From positions 1 through 14,840 of the forward strand of contig JBMNIX010000003.1 of assembly GCA_050951365.1 (NCBI GenBank): 14,840 nucleotides of DNA, written 5' to 3'. The notes under the pieces were generated by a model. The model did not search any database, was not told where the DNA came from, and was given only the letters and a program-made list of their open reading frames with translations. Shown one piece after another: positions 8,535 through 14,840 of this stretch. The DNA is from JAAYHG01 sp012735455. GTDB taxonomy: Bacteria > Bacillota > DTU030 > DUMP01. Position 1 is the stretch's first letter. The number at the start of each line of letters is the position of its first letter. The translations under genes and the position numbers were made by a program.

Positions 8535-9590
8535 GTGAAGCGGAGAAATGGTTTCTTGGTGTCAGGTCTGGTTTTGTTGCTCATCCTGAGTCTTCTCTCT
8601 GGTTGTGGAGGTGGTACTGAGACGCAACAGGGAGCTACGGCTGACGATAAGCCAATTGAGATTAAACTAGCTCATTCCTCCCCGGCAACCAACGACCGAT
8701 TGGAGACTGCCTGCCAAGAGTTCGCTAAAGCTGTGGCTGAAAAGACGGGTGGTAAGATCAAGGTTACAACTTACCCCGCATCGCAATTGGGGGGCGAACG
8801 TGAACAGCTTGAAGGGGTCCAGATGGGCACCATTGAAATGGCGGCCCTGAGCAGCGGCCCGTTCCCCGGAATTTTCCCTGATATCATGGTGTTTGATATG
8901 CCTTATCTTTTATATACACGAGAGGCTGCTTTTAAGGTTTTGGATGGCCCTGTTGGTGACGAAGTCCGAGATCGCCTGCTGCAAGAGACAGGTGTAAGGG
9001 CACTGGTTTGGGGTGAAAACGGTTTCCGTCACTTTACTTCTAATGTGCGGCCGATAGTGAAACCGGAAGATATGCGGGGCCAAAAGATACGTACTATGGA
9101 AAACCCGGCCCACATGGCTATCGTTCGTGTTATGGGTGGCGACCCAACACCCATGGCCTTTGGTGAAGTCTATACAGCACTAGCACAAGGGACAGTTGAC
9201 GGGCAAGAGAATCCGATCTCCCTCATTACTTCCATGAAATTCCACGAGGTACAGAAGTATTGCACTTTAGACGGTCACGTGTACAATCCCTACTTACTCA
9301 TCATTAATGAGGATTTCTACCAGTCCCTTTCTTCGGAACATCAACAGGCACTTCAAGAAGCAGCTGAGCTATGGCGGGAAGTAGAACGTAAACTGAATCA
9401 CGAACAGAGTGAAGCAGGTGTTCAAGTAATGAAAGATGCCGGGGTAGAGGTGTACGAGTTGACAGCAGAACAAAAAGATGAGTTCCGAAAAGCAACCCAA
9501 TCTGTTTACGATGAATTCAGACGGCAGCTTGACCCTGACCTGTTTGATAGGGTGCTAAAAGCGGCTGATGAAGCCAACAAGAGTGCTTAA
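8535..9590 (+). CDS. dctP: TRAP transporter solute-binding lipoprotein DctP
   Basis: This extracytoplasmic protein captures a carboxylate-bearing solute and delivers it to the DctQM permease. The product is 351 residues. A lipoprotein signal is visible: KRR, a hydrophobic core, then the lipobox LLSGC with Cys24 as lipid anchor, followed by a Gly/Thr/Gln-rich linker, as expected for a cell with a single membrane. The body shows IKLAHSSPATNDRL, YPASQLGGEREQLEGVQ and the conserved RGQKIRTMENP, whose Arg186 matches the family's carboxylate-binding arginine, then AFGEVYTALAQGTVDGQENP. GTG 8535 is preferred over GTG 8526 because AAGGAG (8521-8526) overlaps the latter but lies 8 bases from the former. 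It begins 16 bases after the dehydrogenase stop. The ligand is not determinable from sequence. Confidence 0.94.
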   Translation: MKRRNGFLVSGLVLLLILSLLSGCGGGTETQQGATADDKPIEIKLAHSSPATNDRLETACQEFAKAVAEKTGGKIKVTTYPASQLGGEREQLEGVQMGTIEMAALSSGPFPGIFPDIMVFDMPYLLYTREAAFKVLDGPVGDEVRDRLLQETGVRALVWGENGFRHFTSNVRPIVKPEDMRGQKIRTMENPAHMAIVRVMGGDPTPMAFGEVYTALAQGTVDGQENPISLITSMKFHEVQKYCTLDGHVYNPYLLIINEDFYQSLSSEHQQALQEAAELWREVERKLNHEQSEAGVQVMKDAGVEVYELTAEQKDEFRKATQSVYDEFRRQLDPDLFDRVLKAADEANKSA

Positions 9591-9599
9591 AAAGGAATG

Positions 9600-9625
9600 A
9601 AGAGAGGAGTGCAAACTCCTCTCTT
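9600..9625 (+). promoter_or_regulatory. Intercistronic stem-loop between dctP and dctQ
   Basis: AAGAGAGGAGT (9600-9610) pairs perfectly over 11 bases with ACTCCTCTCTT (9615-9625) around a GCAA tetraloop (GNRA class). It starts 9 bases after the dctP stop and ends 24 bases before dctQ. No T tract follows, so it is more likely a 3'-end-stabilising or partial-termination element that raises dctP over dctQM, a common arrangement for binding-protein genes, than a full terminator. Confidence 0.7.
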
Positions 9626-9649
9626 GGTCCACTGTAAGGGGGCATACGA

Positions 9650-10177
9650 GTGAACTTTATAAAGCGAATAGATCGCGCAATGACTATTGTAGAACAAACC
9701 ATTGTAGCTATCTGTTTAGCCTTGGTTACTGCTATTGTGTTCTATGGCGTAATCAACCGCTTTATTCTCAAAAGCTCACTTTCGTGGTCAGAGGAGCTGT
9801 CACGATACCTCACGATATGGGCGACTTATGTGGGGGCTAGCTTGGGTGTGCGGCAGGGAGCTCACATTGGCGTTGAAGCGTTTGTTGACTTGCTGCCCAA
9901 GAAAGCGCGCTCTTATACTAACTTGTTGACTTACTTGGCTTCCTTTGTGTTTGTTGTTTTTATAACCATAACTGGTATTGACTATTCTCTTAAGCTGTTT
10001 ACAAGACAGCTGTCTCCGGCTATGAGAATACCTATGGGGTGGCCTTATCTCGGAGTACCTGTGGGTACAGGCCTTATGGCAGTCCGTTATCTTCTTTTGT
10101 TGATCCAGGAATTCATGCATGTAATTGGGTGTGGGGAGGTGGGCGACAGTGGCGACCACCCTGTTCTTGACGCTTAG
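9650..10177 (+). CDS. dctQ: TRAP transporter small permease subunit DctQ
   Basis: This is the small membrane subunit of the TRAP transporter; it pairs with DctM to form the Na+-driven permease. The product is 175 residues with four predicted helices: about 12-39 (including LALVTAIVFYGVINRF), 48-70, 93-115 and 132-156. Conserved DctQ landmarks are the NRF after helix 1, SWSEELSRYLTIWATYVGAS and GVRQGAHIGVEAFVD. GTG 9650 follows AAGGGGG (9637-9643). The last 29 bases overlap dctM, and the C-terminal tail beyond the fourth helix (GCGEVGDSGDHPVLDA) is probably unstructured. Confidence 0.93.
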   Translation: MNFIKRIDRAMTIVEQTIVAICLALVTAIVFYGVINRFILKSSLSWSEELSRYLTIWATYVGASLGVRQGAHIGVEAFVDLLPKKARSYTNLLTYLASFVFVVFITITGIDYSLKLFTRQLSPAMRIPMGWPYLGVPVGTGLMAVRYLLLLIQEFMHVIGCGEVGDSGDHPVLDA

Positions 10178-11429
10178 TATTCTTATCATCCTTAACGTAC
10201 CTATTGGTATCTGTCTGGGTCTGGCCACCGCTGCAGCGATTCTTACTGCACCAGGCAAAGTACCCTTGTTTCTGGTAATGCAGAGGATGTTTACGGGGCT
10301 AGACAGTTTTCCACTCCTAGCGATTCCCCTGTTCATGATAGCTGGCAAGATTATGGAAAGAGGCGGTATTTCACGTCGCTTGATCAGCTTTGCTTCGCAG
10401 TTGGTGGGTTGGTTGCCGGGTGGACTAGCAATGGTGTCTGTTCTAGCCTGCATGTTTTTTGCCGCCATATCAGGTTCTGCACCAGCCACTTGCGCTGCTA
10501 TTGGTAGTATCATGATTCCCGCCATGGTAGAAGCAGGTTACGACCGTAATTTTGCTGCTGCTCTCTTGGCATCGGCGGGTATCATTGGGGTGATCATTCC
10601 GCCAAGTATCCCCTTCGTAACTTACGGAATTACGGTTAACGTGTCCATTGGCGATCTTTTCCTGGCTGGCATGGTTCCAGGCGTAGTCATGGGTCTCTCT
10701 CTCATGATCTACTCTTATTACGTGGCCAAGAAGCACGATTACGGACGTGCGATAAAACCAACTATTAGCGGTTTCATTAAGGCTACTCGTGAAGCAATCT
10801 GGGGTTTATTAATGCCGATTATTATCTTAGGTGGTATTTACGGGGGAGTGTTTACTCCTACCGAAGCTGCCGGGGTAGCCTGTGTTTATGGTCTATTTGT
10901 TGGGTTGTTCATCTACAAGAACCTGAAACCGAAGGAATTACCCAGGGTGTTTTATGAAGCCGGTGTTACCTCGGCCATGGTTATGTTCATCATAGCGGCA
11001 GCGACAGCCATGGGCTGGGTCTTGACCACAGAACAGGTACCTGTTAAACTGGCCAATGCAATGGCTCCTTTGGCCAGTAATCCAATTGTCTTGTTGCTGA
11101 TCATTAACGTGCTACTCTTGATTACCGGCTGTTTTATGGAGCTAAATGCCGCTATTGTTATTCTGGCGCCTATTCTGTTACCGTTGATTATTAAGGCCAA
11201 TGTGGACCTGGTCCACTTTGGTATCATTATGGTTGTTAACATGGCTGTCGGACTACTGACACCTCCATTGGGGGTCAATCTTTTTGTCGCTTGTGGGCTT
11301 GACCGCAAAGTTGAGTTCAACAATCTGGTTAAAGCAGTGATACCCATGCTATTGGTCTTGATTTTTGACCTGGCCCTTTTCACTTATATACCGTCCCTCA
11401 CTATAACCCTACCAGCTCTGTTTAAGTAG
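10149..11429 (+). CDS. dctM: TRAP transporter large permease subunit DctM
   Basis: This is the translocating subunit of the TRAP transporter. The product is 426 residues, essentially the family norm, with about 12 hydrophobic segments in two inverted halves. Signatures are SGSAPATCAAIGS (about 108-120), AGIIGVIIPPSIPFVTYG (about 143-160), GGIYGGVFTPTEAAGVA, and GLLTPPLGVNLFV near the end. GTG 10149 is chosen because GGGAGGTGGG (10134-10143) sits just upstream and the protein then begins directly with the first hydrophobic helix; TTG 10125 and GTG 10131 upstream have poorer sites. It overlaps dctQ by 29 bases. The frame is clean. It is the last gene of the gntR-dehydrogenase-TRAP operon. Confidence 0.94.
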   Translation: MATTLFLTLSILIILNVPIGICLGLATAAAILTAPGKVPLFLVMQRMFTGLDSFPLLAIPLFMIAGKIMERGGISRRLISFASQLVGWLPGGLAMVSVLACMFFAAISGSAPATCAAIGSIMIPAMVEAGYDRNFAAALLASAGIIGVIIPPSIPFVTYGITVNVSIGDLFLAGMVPGVVMGLSLMIYSYYVAKKHDYGRAIKPTISGFIKATREAIWGLLMPIIILGGIYGGVFTPTEAAGVACVYGLFVGLFIYKNLKPKELPRVFYEAGVTSAMVMFIIAAATAMGWVLTTEQVPVKLANAMAPLASNPIVLLLIINVLLLITGCFMELNAAIVILAPILLPLIIKANVDLVHFGIIMVVNMAVGLLTPPLGVNLFVACGLDRKVEFNNLVKAVIPMLLVLIFDLALFTYIPSLTITLPALFK

Positions 11430-11758
11430 TAGAAGAGCTTTCCTCAAGACTGAAATTTTCAGGGAGTAACTGCTGAGATGTCAATTGTCGAAACCGAGAT
11501 GCAGCATGGTTGTACTCTAGTCGCCTGAGAACCTTGCCCACGTGGGCGAACAGAGAACAATACGCTTCATATGAAATAACCAGGTTTTCCGAGAACCGTG
11601 ACCCAAGGCTTTACCTTACTTCGCCTTGGGTCATGTGGTATCAGGGTTTCTGTTTTGGGGCAAGAAATAGCTGTGTGGTTGTTGGTGTATTTCATGACAC
11701 TCTGCAGGGCTTCCGTGGGCTGTAGAGAATACAAACATAACGGTACAAGCTAAGAAAA
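11430..11758 (+). other. Intergenic region without a credible gene
   Basis: About 330 bases separate dctM from the riboswitch. The stretch holds a palindromic CTGAAATTTTCAG near 11445-11460, the stem-loop listed separately at 11599-11633, and presumably the promoter for the riboswitch-controlled operon. No clear -35/-10 pair stands out; TACAAA at 11730-11735 is the best -10-like string. A 71-codon frame at 11510-11725 lacks a ribosome-binding site and any family resemblance, so it is not annotated as a gene. Confidence 0.6.
11599..11633 (+). terminator. Stem-loop, possible terminator of the TRAP operon
   Basis: TGACCCAAGGC (11599-11609) pairs perfectly over 11 bases with GCCTTGGGTCA (11623-11633) around a 13-base loop. 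The stem can be extended by a G-T and a C-G pair. No T tract follows on either strand, and it lies about 170 bases after dctM, so it could be a Rho-dependent 3' structure or an unrelated inverted repeat. Confidence 0.35.
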
Positions 11759-11856
11759 CAAGCTCCGAGCCCCGGGACCTAAGGTTAGCTATGGTCAAGG
11801 GGTCGCTAGGGTGGGTTGGGAAACCGGCCCGCCTCCCTCATGGGAAGGAGCGCTTG
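11759..11856 (+). promoter_or_regulatory. Molybdenum/tungsten cofactor (Moco) riboswitch
   Basis: This leader RNA would sense molybdopterin cofactor and control the moeA operon. A P1 helix joins GCTCC (11762-11766) to GGAGC (11847-11851), extended by CAA/TTG across a bulge. Inside, CCCC (11770-11773) pairs with GGGG (11799-11802) and encloses GACC/GGTC (11776-11779 with 11793-11796), which carries a canonical 11-nt tetraloop receptor: CCTAAG (11778-11783) opposite TATGG (11790-11794). A second hairpin, GGGTTGG/CCGGCCC (11813-11819 with 11824-11830), is capped by GAAA (11820-11823), the matching tetraloop. A small CCC-TCAT-GGG hairpin precedes the P1 3' strand. This architecture and the conserved CTCCGAGCC...GGGACC...GCCTCCC...GGAGC strings agree with the Moco RNA motif as I recall it. 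An intrinsic terminator abuts it and moeA genes follow, so feedback repression is likely. Mo versus W cofactor preference is not decided. Confidence 0.85.
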
Positions 11857-11886
11857 GGGACCACCATGAGGGGTGGTCCCCTTTTT
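11856..11886 (+). terminator. Intrinsic terminator of the Moco riboswitch
   Basis: GGGGACCACC (11856-11865) pairs perfectly over 10 bases with GGTGGTCCCC (11872-11881) around ATGAGG, and TTTTT (11882-11886) follows. It directly abuts the riboswitch P1 helix and lies 27 bases before the first start codon, so it is the expression platform. GGGACC also occurs inside the aptamer (11774-11779) and could pair with GGTCCC of the terminator 3' arm, giving a plausible antiterminator when the ligand is absent. Confidence 0.9.
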
Positions 11887-11913
11887 GATTAGAGGCAGGG
11901 GGAGGGAATGGGG

Positions 11914-12099
11914 ATGAGCTATACACACAGTAGGGTTGATATTAAGGAAGAGCTCCTAAGAGTTGCGAAAGAGGGAAAGGTAAGTTGTGCGCAGGCCTTT
12001 GAGCTGGCGAAGCGGTTAGGTGTAGACCCTAAGGAAGTAGGGCAGGCGGCTAACCAAGCGAAACTAAAGATTACGGCCTGCCGCCTGGGCTGCTTCTAG
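11914..12099 (+). CDS. Small 61-residue protein with helix-turn-helix-like core and Cys-x3-Cys tail
   Basis: I do not firmly recognise this protein. It is the first gene behind the Moco riboswitch, and the next gene starts 15 bases after its stop. ATG 11914 is preferred over ATG 11908 because GGAGGG (11901-11906) then has normal spacing. The sequence is largely helical and charged: an N-terminal amphipathic helix (DIKEELLRVAKEGK), then SCAQAFELAKRLGVDPKEVG, which resembles a helix-turn-helix, and it ends ITACRLGCF with C-x3-C close to the C-terminus. Together with the Cys in SCAQ this gives three cysteines that could hold a metal. Its place between the riboswitch and moeA points to a role in molybdenum or tungsten cofactor synthesis or sensing; that is inference. 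Good translation signals and operon position support a real gene. Confidence 0.75.
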   Translation: MSYTHSRVDIKEELLRVAKEGKVSCAQAFELAKRLGVDPKEVGQAANQAKLKITACRLGCF

Positions 12100-12114
12100 A
12101 AAGGGCGATTCATA

Positions 12115-13347
12115 GTGGAAGACTTTTTTCGGGTTAAACCGGTTGCGGAGGCGCGCACGGAACTCTTCTTGAATTGGGAACCCATGCCGTTGAAAGTGGA
12201 GACTGTACCGCTTACGGCGGCTTTCGGCCGGGTGTTGGCAGAGCCCATACGCTCGCATGAGAATATACCACCCTACAATCGCTCCACAGTAGATGGTTAC
12301 GCGGTGCGGGCGGCGGACACCTTTGGGGCTAGTGAGGCCTTACCGGCGCTTCTTACTGTGGTGGAGGATATCCCCATGGGGGTGGTGGCGGAGCGACCAC
12401 TGATGTTGGGAGAGGTCAGTAGCATTGCCACCGGTGGGATGCTTCCTGAGGGCGCCGATGCCGTGGCGATGATAGAGTTTACAGAGAAGCTAGATGATAC
12501 CACTGTGGCTGTTCTGCGGCCGGTGGCACCAGGGGAGAACGTGATACGCGCAGGGGAAGATGTCATGGCGGGGGAGGAGCTTTTTACTGCCGGCCAGCGG
12601 TTGCGCCCGGCAGACGTGGGAGCGCTAGCGACCCTGGGAATTACAGCGGTGCCGGTCTGGCGTAAACCACGTGTAGCGATTCTCTCTACCGGAGATGAGA
12701 TAGTGGCGCCAGGGGAGACTCCGGGTCCGGGCAAGATTCGTGACAGTAACAGCTACTCTCTTGGCGCGGCGGTGCAGGCGACAGGTGGAGAACCCCTTTA
12801 CTTAGGCCTGGTGCCGGATGAATATGAGGCTGTCTTGGCCGGTGTACAGCGCGGTCTCGCTACGGCTGACCTGGTTCTGCTATCTGGAGGAAGTTCAGTG
12901 GGGGTACGGGATGTGGCGGCCAAGGTGTTGGCTGACCTAGGGCCGCCTGGAGTCTTGGTTCACGGCGTGGCCCTGCGACCCGGCAAACCTCTACTTCTGG
13001 CCCTGTGCCAGAGCAAGCCTGTCTTTGGGTTGCCGGGGCATCCGGTATCGGCCCTGGTTACCTTTGATCTTTTCGTTCGCCCGGCTGTGGAACGTTTGCT
13101 GGGTGTTAGTGCTAAACAAAGACCGTATGTTCGTGCCCGCTTAGGCCGCAACGTTGCTTCCGCAGCAGGGAGGGAAGATCATATCAGGGTGCGCCTGGTT
13201 GAGGCGGAGACAGGGCTTGTGGCGGAACCGGTTTTCGGTAAATCCGGCCTTATCACTACCCTGGCACAAGCAGATGGCACCATTGTTATTCCGGCGGCCT
13301 ACGAAGGATTGCGGGCGGGGGTAGAGGTGGAGGTTTATCTACTGTAA
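12115..13347 (+). CDS. moeA: Molybdopterin molybdenumtransferase MoeA
   Basis: MoeA inserts molybdate (or tungstate) into adenylylated molybdopterin in the last common step of Moco synthesis in the cytoplasm. The product is 410 residues with canonical domains. Motifs: YNRSTVDGYAVRAADT with D60, matching E. coli Asp59; RAGEDV with D149, matching Asp142; the MogA-like domain with ILSTGDEIV (190-197), RDSNSYSLG (209-217), LSGGSSVG (256-263) and GLPGHPVSAL (305-314); and the C-terminal beta domain with GLITTLAQADG and a hydrophobic end. GTG 12115 follows AGAAAGGG and gives the normal N-terminus. The frame is clean. The second moeA follows after 12 bases, so both sit under the riboswitch. All visible catalytic residues are present, so this copy is probably the working transferase. 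Confidence 0.95.
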   Translation: MEDFFRVKPVAEARTELFLNWEPMPLKVETVPLTAAFGRVLAEPIRSHENIPPYNRSTVDGYAVRAADTFGASEALPALLTVVEDIPMGVVAERPLMLGEVSSIATGGMLPEGADAVAMIEFTEKLDDTTVAVLRPVAPGENVIRAGEDVMAGEELFTAGQRLRPADVGALATLGITAVPVWRKPRVAILSTGDEIVAPGETPGPGKIRDSNSYSLGAAVQATGGEPLYLGLVPDEYEAVLAGVQRGLATADLVLLSGGSSVGVRDVAAKVLADLGPPGVLVHGVALRPGKPLLLALCQSKPVFGLPGHPVSALVTFDLFVRPAVERLLGVSAKQRPYVRARLGRNVASAAGREDHIRVRLVEAETGLVAEPVFGKSGLITTLAQADGTIVIPAAYEGLRAGVEVEVYLL

Positions 13348-13359
13348 GGAGCGATGGTC

Positions 13360-14840
13360 ATGGAGCGACTGGTTTACCTGGAGGACACACCTTTTGAAGA
13401 AGCACGTGAGACCTTCCTTAAAGCCTTTGCAGGCCAACTTAGTACGGCTGAGGTGCTGCCGGTGCCGGAGTGTGCTGGGCGGGTTACGGCGGCTCCTGTT
13501 TTCGCGCGAATTTCGGCCCCCCACTACCACGCGGCGGCCATGGATGGAGTGGCGGTGGCGGCAGCCAGGACCTTCGGGGCCAGTGAGTCCACCCCGCTGC
13601 GCCTTGTTTTGGGCGAGGACGTCTTCTGGGTAGACACAGGGGACCCGCTGCCACCTGGCACTAACGCGGTGATTATGGTGGAGGATTTGCATGAGCTGCC
13701 CACGGGAGAGGTAGAGATCATCCAGGCGGTGCGCCCGTGGGAGAATGTGCGGCTCTTGGGCGAAGATATGGTGCAGACGGAGCTAATCCTCCCCGCCAAC
13801 CACCGCTTGCGACCGGTTGATTTAGGCGCCGTCTTGGCAGGTGGTGTAACAGAGATTGCGGTGCGGCGCCGGCCGCGGGTAGCTATCATCCCTACGGGGA
13901 CAGAACTGGTACCACCGGGCAAAGACCCTGAGCCAGGAGAGATTATCGAGTTCAATTCCACCATTTTTGCCGCCCAGGTACGGGAGTGGGGTGGTGAGCC
14001 ACTGGTCTATCCCATTACCAAGGATGACTACGGCCTGATCAAAGAACGGGTGGAACAAGCCAGCAGGGAGGCGGACATAGTACTCTTGGGGGCAGGTTCT
14101 TCGGCTGGGTCAGAGGACTTTAGTTCCCGCATCATCGCCGAGCTGGGCCAAGTGTTTGTTCACGGTGTGGCCACGCGGCCGGGGAAACCGGTGATTTTGG
14201 GTCAAGTGCGCGGCAAACCAGCCATGGGTATTCCAGGCTACCCAGTGTCGGCTGTGCTGGCGCTGGAGCTTTTCCTATACCCTCTCTTGACACGGTTCTT
14301 GGGTTTGCCCGCGGTACGGCCGCCTTATCTTGAGGCACGGCTAGCACGCAGTATCACCTCGCCCCTGGAGTAGACGAGTTCGTGCGGGTCAAGCTGGGTC
14401 CGGTGGGAGAGAACTTAGTGGCTACCCCGCTGCCACGAGGCGCTGCCCTCACCACCTCGTTGGTCCGGGCCGATGGCGTGCTCCAGGTTCCCAGTGGTGC
14501 GGAAGGGATTAAGGCAGGGACCTCGGTGACTGTGCGCCTTCTTAAACCGGAGGCCGAGGTCCGTGGCACGGTGGTGGCCATTGGCAGTCACGACCTGACC
14601 CTGGACCTCATTGCCAATCTGCTGCGTGAACGTTACCGGAGTTTTCACTGTCTTCGGCCCATGTGGGGAGTATTGGCGGGCTGATGGCCCTGCGCCGCGG
14701 GGAGGCACACCTGGCAGGGACACACCTCTTGGACGAGGCCAGTGGGGAGTATAATGTCTCATACCTGGAACGCTATCTTCCCGACCAGGAGGTGTACCTT
14801 ATCAACCTGGCCTACCGGGAACAAGGGCTCTTGGTCTTAC
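13360..14840 (+). CDS. moeA: Divergent MoeA fused to a PBP-like domain, 3'-partial, two frameshifts
   Basis: This is a second MoeA paralogue of the type that carries a C-terminal substrate-binding (PBP-like, COG1910-type) domain; such proteins are usually about 640 residues. The MoeA part (about 1-398) keeps HAAAMDGVAV (D62) and LLGEDM (D136), but other positions differ: PTGTELV for STGDE, IEFNST for RDSNS, LGAGSSAGSEDF for SGGSSVG, and IPGYPVSAV for LPGHPVSAL. The PBP part begins near residue 403 (GTVVAIGSHDLTLDLIANLL) and continues with SSAHVGSIGGLMALRRGEAH and GTHLLDEASGEYNV before the window ends. Two single-base deletions break it: a G lost near 14366-14368 (true frame SPLGVDEFVRVK) and a C lost near 14636-14638 (true frame RYPEFSLSSAHVG). 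ATG 13360 fits AAGGAG (13346-13351) better than ATG 13354. It may handle substrate selection (Mo versus W) or sensing; the role is not established here. Confidence 0.88.

Noticed and set aside
10125..10148. Earlier TTG start for dctM
   Set aside because: It would place the GGGAGGTGGG ribosome-binding site inside the coding sequence and add polar residues before the first helix; GTG 10149 gives the normal length.
9800..10525. 241-codon open frame on the minus strand across dctQ and dctM
   Set aside because: Shadow of two intact membrane-protein genes; the translation shows no domain or hydrophobic pattern of its own.
11510..11725. 71-codon open frame between dctM and the riboswitch, starting with TTG
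   Set aside because: No ribosome-binding site precedes it, the composition is unlike the neighbours, the frame runs straight through the 11599-11633 stem-loop, and no family is recognised.

Overview
The window is a bacterial stretch with every supported gene on the + strand. Strong Shine-Dalgarno sites, frequent GTG starts, a Rho-independent terminator, a four-subunit ferredoxin-dependent 2-oxoacid oxidoreductase, an ADP-forming acyl-CoA synthetase, a TRAP transporter and a molybdenum-cofactor riboswitch ahead of two moeA genes together suggest an anaerobic member of the Bacillota (Clostridia in the broad sense, for example Moorella- or Desulfotomaculum-like). That placement is an inference from gene content. 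I see no tRNA, rRNA, CRISPR array or insertion sequence.

Region 1 (1-6293) is one tightly packed operon: a sodium:solute symporter (5' end outside the window), the gamma, delta, alpha and beta subunits of a pyruvate/2-ketoisovalerate-type ferredoxin oxidoreductase, and a fused alpha-beta ADP-forming acyl-CoA synthetase. Together they form a module that would import a carboxylate, decarboxylate a 2-oxoacid to acyl-CoA with reduced ferredoxin, and recover ATP by releasing the free acid. A hairpin at 6319-6352 ends the unit.

Region 2 (6540-11429) is a second operon: an FCD-type GntR regulator, an iron-dependent alcohol dehydrogenase, and the TRAP transporter genes dctP, dctQ and dctM. It looks like a substrate-inducible uptake and oxidation/reduction pathway for an unidentified organic acid or alcohol.

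Region 3 (11430-14840) begins with about 330 bases without a credible gene. A molybdenum-cofactor (Moco/Tuco) riboswitch follows, recognisable by its GAAA tetraloop, a canonical 11-nt tetraloop receptor and a terminal P1 helix, and a perfect intrinsic terminator abuts it. Downstream lie a 61-residue protein with a Cys-x3-Cys tail, a standard MoeA, and a divergent MoeA carrying a C-terminal periplasmic-binding-protein-like domain that runs off the window end.

Five genes are broken by single-base indels: symporter, gamma, beta, acyl-CoA synthetase and second moeA. I count 14 (11 insertions, 3 deletions), mostly in short homopolymer runs. Correcting each restores a continuous, family-typical protein. 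They lie only in the first 6 kb and last 0.5 kb, while the seven genes from 6540 to 13347 are clean. This pattern fits sequencing or assembly error better than gene decay, and the products below are described as reconstructed.
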